This document shows positions 58,267-64,000 of a stretch of 64,000 bases of DNA, one piece after another. The notes under the pieces were generated by a model. It saw nothing but the letters and a program-made list of their open reading frames with translations, was not told the DNA's origin and did not search any database. Each line of letters begins with the position of its first letter. Positions within the stretch are counted from its first letter, which is position 1. Source of the stretch: Blasia pusilla (taxonomy: Eukaryota; Marchantiophyta; Marchantiopsida; Blasiales); contig CM114274.1 of the NCBI GenBank assembly GCA_050084515.1, forward strand, positions 24,738,001 through 24,802,000, in the 5' to 3' direction. The position numbers were made by a program, and so were the translations under genes.

Positions 58267-60036
58267 ATGTCCGTGCAGCCCAAGTTTTTAGATGCTAGTG
58301 GGCTACGCTCTCTATACATACTTGTAAAAAAACCAGAGAACATCTCTAGTGTTCTGTCAGGGAACCAAGGGCGGGTAGAAACATGGATTTGTCCCATGGT
58401 ACATAGCAAGACATGTGCAAATATCTTCTTGGCTGATGTAGTTTTCAAGCACTCACACCAAAATTCCAAATTTTATTTGGATGATTGGATTGTTTAAGGG
58501 CTTCCCCTAGAAACTTACCAGTGCCTAGAAGATGCAATAAGGAAGGCGGGATTCAGTGTCTCATTTTCACCAAAAGCGCGCCTTGTCGGTAATCATGTAT
58601 GGTTAAACTCGTACTTTCAGAAGAAGGGTTTGACATAATTCTTGGTAGTGGGAAATCAGGGAGGTAAGATGAGTGTCATACGGATTCCTGATATCAAAAC
58701 CATGATGGAGAATTTGCACCAAAACCTTATATCAAAGGTTGTATGTACAATCCGATTAAAGAGGAGGGAAACAAGGGAAGAGAAGGATGGAATTCCTTGG
58801 GTTATCGGACTGACTCCAAAGAGCATTTACTTGATTGATCAGACAGATGTAGATGATAAGGTGCCCGCACCGAATAAAGTCGTTTCAAACCTCTCTGAAG
58901 TCCTCACTTCCATGGCTCTTCTGAATCTAGTCAGGGTAAGTTTTTCTTGAATTCCTTGCGAGGTATCTCACATTTTGTAAACATGTTTCTTTACTTTCTG
59001 TCTTTCTAATCTGAAACATTTGCCTCTCGTGTCTCTGCAGGTAGTGGGGAGTCTTCTTCAACTTCACCCTCATCAGCCGCAAACCCTCAAGGGCGGCCGC
59101 AAACCCTAAACCCTATGTCCCCATACCCCCCTTGAGTGATCTACTCATTCCTTAGAGGCCCATAGGACAGAAGAGTTCCAGCAAACCTCGTGGAGTGGTC
59201 TAGCTAAGGTGGAGGAGTTTGAGAAGGTGAGAGAGGAGCTTGAGGGTGCACTTGTTAGGCCCACCACCACCGTCAAAGGGTGGATAGAGTCAGGCCGCCG
59301 ACTTCTTCCTTCCACCGTCCCTGTTGATAGGTCGCATCGGGCAATCTATTAGAGATGCCTTGCAGCGCTCCATCACCTATCTCTTGTGTGGGTGATGGAC
59401 AAGCTTGAACCGCATCGTTGGGATGCAGGCCAGGAGACTAGGCAGCAGCAAGTTGAGCACGCCCTAGTTCTATTGGATGGTATGCGCCGAGCACACAGGC
59501 ATGCTTGGTATACAAGTGAGGAGTACTACCTCCCATAATTCAAATATAATTACAGGATTTGGAAGGAGAAGAGTAACCCAGACATACTTGCCAAAATGCG
59601 AGAGAAGGTCAGCCGGATGTATATAGATGGCGTCGGGTGCAGCATGGCACATGTAGTCATTCAGGTAATTCGTATCCTTGCGCATAAAAACCTGATTTAA
59701 ATTTTCAGATGTATGTCATTGACTTGCGCTAAAGGTAGTGGTGGCTGCCCTTGCTGAATTTTCAATTTTTTGAGCAGATGATATGTTGGAGATGTGCAGG
59801 GTGGCTTGCATGTGGACATAGTAGACTCTAGTGATAGTGATGGGGACACGATCCTCGTAGAGCCTCTCAGGTCACATACAAACACTATTCCTCACTCGGA
59901 GAAGGACATCCCTGGAAACACAACTGTACCAATCGGGAGAATCGAGAACCTGACCTGAATCGGCAACCAGCAAAGAACAGGGATAGTCGTCCCTGCAGAC
60001 CTCTTCACAAGTCACAAAGAAGTAGCTCGGAGCAAG
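58267..60036 (+). pseudogene. Decayed multi-exon gene of unknown family
   Basis: Three coding blocks: 58267-58935, 59041-59664 and 59800-60036. They are separated by GT-AG introns (GTAAGT...TGCAG; GTAATT...TGCAG) and followed by another donor, GTAAGA at 60037. All joints keep phase 0 and one consistent frame. The blocks contain stops at 58495, 58636, 59107, 59137, 59350, 59536 and 59956. Recognisable composition includes a basic first exon (VCTIRLKRRETREEKDG, then APNKVVSNLSEVLTSMALLN), a second exon with KVEEFEKVREELEGAL and IWKEKSNPDILAKMREKVSR, and an acidic VDSSDSDGDT in the third. I do not recognise the family. It may be a host gene relic or a transposon protein. Confidence 0.55.
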
Positions 60037-61206
60037 GTAAGAGTATGGAAAGGAACACTAGGAAGTCTCCAAGGCTTCACCCAAGCCTCTTGGCCGACAC
60101 AGATTGCAGTCTTGCACCTGGGATTACCACAGGTGAGGTAAGTGAAGGACCGGTCGTCATTGGGTCCCCCGCGGTAGCAGAGGTTGTTGTGCAGCCAGAA
60201 TCCTTGTTGCATAAGAAAACCAAGGAGGGACTGAAGCGGAGGAGGAGAATGATGATGGCCAAGATGAGGGTCTCGATGTTAGCAACCAGCGGGAATTCCA
60301 AGCAGGTTGTTTCCACTTGTTTGAAATTCGGTTATATTCATATGTGTATCGTTGTCGGTGTAATGCTTCTTGATACCTGCAATGGCTGATGTTGTGAATG
60401 CGTCGTGAATGGATTTCGGGTCCTGAACTAGGTGCCCACACAGCACTCCCGGCAGAGACAGGTAACCAGGTTGAGGAAGGACGTGACTTGGAGCAAGTTT
60501 AGTTTAGCCATACCTTTCAGACAATACAGGAGGATGTTGAAGAGGAAGGGGAGTTCCAGGCAACTCCATTGCCTTTGTTCTCCACTCCTTCCTTACTGCC
60601 TTTGGACACCCCTCACAAAGTTACACCACTGCCCTCATGAAGAGGTTCTTGGATTTGTGTGATTACTTGTAGCCCATTTTGTAAGTTTTCTCTTCCTAAC
60701 TTAGAACCCTTGTCATTGTCTTAGCACTTCATGGAGCCTGCAATAAGGCCATAAGCCTCTCACTTTGGATCGGGCAATGTGGTTGTGTGATGCAGCCAAG
60801 GTGATTCACAATCTGAAATTTTTTATGGCTAATATGATTGCAGGACGGGAGTCAACCAATCAGATGTTTTGTAAGTGTTTGCTTGTTGAGTTTTTAGTAG
60901 TAGAAGCACATGTGTGAGTGTTATTCTATTTCACAGTTCTTTGTGAGTGTTTATCTATTTCACTCTTGTTTGGAACCTGGCTGCCATGCTCTTAGATGTT
61001 GTTGTATCAAGTGTTAGGCGGCCGTGGCAAAAATTTCGCACAGTAAAAATGGGACAGCGGAAACTTGCGGTAGGGAAGCGGTTGTCACTGATCCCTTTGT
61101 TCGTTTGTGCAAGTAGTTAGTTGTTGCTTGGGTTTGGTTGTGCTTTCTTATTGTTATGGACCCTTACACCACATGTGTAAGCGCAGGATTTGTGGGACTA
61201 TTGCTG

Positions 61207-61242
61207 CCCACGGCTCTGAAGCTACGGCTTCAGAGCCGTGGG
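61207..61242. repeat. Perfect 16-bp hairpin with TACG loop
   Basis: The arm cccacggctctgaagc is followed by TACG and then the exact reverse complement gcttcagagccgtggg. As RNA the loop is a cUACGg tetraloop, of the very stable UNCG class. Ten nt after the stem the plus strand reads CTGA, which would fit a Helitron 3' end (hairpin then CTRR), but the next base is A and not the T expected at a Helitron insertion site. Confidence 0.7.
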
Positions 61243-62053
61243 TCAATGAGAGCTGAAGCTATCATTGAGTCCATTCGAGATATCCCATCTGTCTATAAGG
61301 TGTGATTCTTTCCCTTGGATTGGCTTTGCATTGCTTGATGGTGATCTCTTTCCTGCCAACTTCTGTCATCAAGACTCATCACGACCTCCTTGTGTGATCT
61401 GCAGATAGCGGGGGTACTGCTAGAGAACTATTTTTTCGGCTATCACGAGCCTTTTTGCTCATTTTGCCTAGGGTAACTGCTACATTGATGGAGAAATATG
61501 GAGTATTGTCCTTCAAGCGGGATGATGTAGTTATCGGGTTCAGATGCAGTGCTTCATATCTGTGTGGCCAGAGTCCAGGGGACTAAACTCCGAACTTCCT
61601 ATTTTGCATATACAATAATAAAATGTCCATGTAGACTTCGAACCTGTGTGTGTACTACATGCTCACATTGGGTGGATGAATTCTTTCGTTGTTTTGTTGA
61701 GGATAGGTCCGTGGAAATTCTTCCATTAATCCTTCAATTTTGATCTAGGAACACTTCACGTTGGGTGTTCATCCCGACTCTCAAGTTCATAATAGGAATA
61801 CTTCACCATCCTAAGGCTGAACACTTCACATCCGGTGTTCATGCCTGCATCTGCAATTACTTGAAAATAGAAGTACTTGAAGAAAAGGCCGAAGCCTCCG
61901 GGATGCGTAGTGAAAAAAAAATGATTAAGAAGGTTCAACTATCACGGAGGTCTGCGGATCATGATTCGCACCCCTTAGGGAACAGTTCAACGAACGTAGA
62001 GCACACATCTAGCAAAGTGTTTAGAGACAACTAAAAGGGACGAGTTTTGCCGG

Positions 62054-62095
62054 CTCGTCCCTCTTCGCCGCCAAAACTTTACGAAGAGGGACGAG
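62054..62095. repeat. 14-bp inverted repeat
   Basis: ctcgtccctcttcg at 62054-62067 pairs with cgaagagggacgag at 62082-62095 across a 14-nt loop. It follows another gggacgag unit at about 62037. Role unknown. Confidence 0.6.
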
Positions 62096-63004
62096 GCTCA
62101 GGGGCATAGGGTAAAGAGGGCTTCGATGTGGTTTTTTTTTAGTTACAACTATATTCGGCAGTTACAACTACTTCGGCGGTTCCGTTCAGATTGCTCTGGG
62201 GATGTCCATTGATCACCGCCATTTTGCAAGATTATATGAATCGCATTTGGATGGCTCTATATCTCTACGGTGTAATGGGGCCCTAATACACTAAAATGGA
62301 AGCCTGGAAGGGAAGTTTTGCGGGCGCAGGTTCCTGTTAGACTATGTAATCGCCGACATACCTTGCCGTAGAGTATGTAAAAGATGAAATATGGAGTAGT
62401 ATGCGGCTTAGGCTCGGGCTTACGAGGGGGGGTACCTTTGCATTGTCCCTCGGGGTGATGATGTTCTCGATGCTTTGTAATCCATACGAACTGAAGTGAC
62501 CTCCTAATCCACATCGAATCCATATGAACTGAGGTGATCTCCTAATATGTACAATGCAGAGAAAAAAGGAACTCAACGAAGAAGGAAATTTCGCGAGACT
62601 TCTCGATATGACTTATGTTTGCTTATGTAAGTTCACTGAGAAGAAACATGAAACGCGAAAGGATCAGCTCTCTGTATTTAACTTTTGAAATGGACCCGCA
62701 CATTTAGCCATGATTTGAGACCGATAAAAGGTGAAGACCGCCTATCAAGTGTTCCTATTGCACTCATGTGAAGTAAGTATGTAACCATTTATCCCATGGT
62801 TCAGAGCATTTTTTCTGAATCCCTTGAGGGCGGAAAATTGAGGTGAAGGGAAGATGCCCACTATCTTGGGATGCCAACATCATGCCATACATCCGGCTTT
62901 GACATGCTCTTCACGTGAGCACATCTCCGACCATTCAAGGAATGAAATTTGACATGATCCTCGGGTAGAGTTTTTGCCCTCCGGATAGCCATTAGCATAA
63001 ACTT

Positions 63005-64000
63005 CTATATAGCCTTGTTTCTAACCATTCCCTCTCGTTTCAAAAAGCCCATGTACCAGAAAAAATCTTCAATTTCACCGGTAAGCATTTGCACAAGCCA
63101 TATGAGCTTCCTTGTAGGCTTTGTTGGCATGCTAGATGTAAAATGGATCTTAAGAGTGTGATGCCACCTCTCTATGGCATCATTAGTATCTTGGTTGGAC
63201 CTTGACTGCTTGCGGTATCCCTTTGCCCAAGCCACTATCTTGGGATGCCAATAGTTAATATAATAAATGATAAGATGCATCCACTAGATCTGAAAAAACA
63301 TGGAATGGAAAGTAGGTCACAATATGGATCAAAAATGATTACACCATCCACAATGTAGCAAATCACCGAAGAGACACAGATAGTGTGGATTTACATACCT
63401 TCGTCATGATTGCACATTACACCACCCAAGTCTCTATTCATGTCAGCTTTGGTAATTGGACAATGCACTTGTTGATGCAAATTCTTTCTCACATGCCATA
63501 GACAAAGGTCTATAGGAACCCCGGGAAATACTTTTTTGATGGTAGATTGCTCCTTTGTAGAGTCATCGACAATGAAGCAAGATGGCACCCACTCTCGTGT
63601 GCTTTTGTCCTCGCCATGTCTTTGTAGATACCTATCAGCACAAACCTTGATATGGCACAAGGTGTCCACCAAATCATGACGCTGATGTCGTTGAAGGATA
63701 GCCCAAATCAAACAAGCCGTTCTGGAACTTATCAAATCCCAAGAGGGTGAATAATTGGTACTGTGAACACACAGACACATGTGTTCAGAATGCACGGTAC
63801 ACATTACAAGGCATTTTGGTAAGGAACTATCAAAGCAGAATTCACAACACCAATTATACATGTCGCCCTAAACCAGGAATATACATAAAGCTTACCTCGT
63901 ACGTGTTGCTGCAATGAATTGCATCCATAGAGATAGCCCCACCGTTTCCTAGCTCCAAAAGGTTTTGAAGCATTCAAGGTGTAGAGAAAACCAGGAAGAA
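63005..64000 (-). pseudogene. MULE-type transposase fragment, runs off the window
   Basis: Minus-strand pieces in order: a possible exon ending at about 63893 (GNGGAISMDAIHCSNTYE, first catalytic Asp region, followed by GTAAGC), then 63861-63391 with WVPSCFIVDDSTKEQSTIKK and the typical FPGVPIDLCLWHVRKNLHQQ (transposase Asp and CxWH block), followed by a GTATGT donor near 63398. The next piece, 63280-63005, has SNQDTNDAIERWHHTLK. An acceptor-like TTTTTTCAG precedes the last piece, but the phases do not join cleanly. It is related to Mutator-like transposases. The gene continues beyond 64000, so completeness cannot be judged. Confidence 0.7.

Larger units (their letters stand above)
60037..63004. 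other. Non-coding region with hairpins
   Basis: Possible further degraded exons of the preceding gene reach to about 60660 (for example SLLHKKTKEGLKRRRRMMMA at 60195-60255), but splice sites are not clear. Beyond that no gene is seen. It contains the perfect hairpin at 61207-61242, the inverted repeat at 62054-62095, and a short direct repeat of about 28 bp (tgaactgaggtgatctcctaat type) near 62488 and 62519. Confidence 0.4.

Noticed and set aside
59080-59115. Telomere-like repeat (aaaccctaaaccct)
   Set aside because: Only two tandem units inside an exon-like block; far too short for an interstitial telomeric tract.

Overview
This window looks like transposon-rich nuclear DNA of a plant. The only gene that reads as intact is a two-exon type III polyketide synthase (chalcone synthase-like) on the minus strand at 2841-4196. 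Its intron splits the Cys codon at the position conserved in plant chalcone synthases. A non-seed plant such as a bryophyte is plausible, from the divergent enzyme and the unusual Ty3-like elements, but nothing here proves it. I see no prokaryotic features, no tRNA and no intact 45S rRNA.

Layout: 1-2840 is AT-rich non-coding DNA with a foldback element. 2841-4196 is the chalcone synthase-like gene with a putative TATA box upstream. 4.5-7.3 kb is non-coding. 7.3-7.8 kb is a GC-rich palindromic repeat block. 8.07-17.74 kb is LTR retrotransposon A (minus strand). 17.74-22.0 kb is a dispersed repeat carrying decayed kinase-like and unknown ORFs; a shorter second copy lies at 30.5-32.7 kb. 22.7-25.4 kb is an array of about 14 tandem 180-bp units. 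25.9-28.3 kb is a decayed hAT transposase, followed by a (GA)n tract and a second GC-rich palindromic block (29.1-30.1 kb). 36.1-38.2 kb is the 3' end of a non-LTR retroelement split by a solo LTR. 39.0-48.4 kb is LTR retrotransposon B (minus strand), the same family as A, with a 5S rRNA-like sequence in its leader. 48.5-49.9 kb holds two more LTR fragments. 52.7-55.7 kb is a longer, opposite-strand copy of the non-LTR family. 58.3-60.0 kb is a decayed multi-exon gene of unknown family. 63.0-64.0 kb is a MULE-type transposase fragment running off the window.

The most interesting content is in elements A and B. Both are Ty3-type retrotransposons whose minus-strand reading order is gag (zinc knuckles), aspartic protease, a C5-cytosine DNA methyltransferase with DNMT3-like motif order, reverse transcriptase, RNase H, integrase and a C-terminal PHD-type zinc finger. 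In A, protease, methyltransferase, RT, RNase H and integrase core share one frame. In B, the protease through methyltransferase motif VIII shares one frame and the methyltransferase C-terminus shares a frame with RT. The methyltransferase therefore appears to be part of the pol polyprotein and not a nested gene. An element that carries both a DNA-methylation writer and a putative chromatin reader is an unusual architecture. Methyltransferase-bearing retrotransposons have been reported, as far as I recall, from dinoflagellates and charophyte algae. Both copies here are broken by stop codons and frameshifts, so this window shows relics and not an active element.
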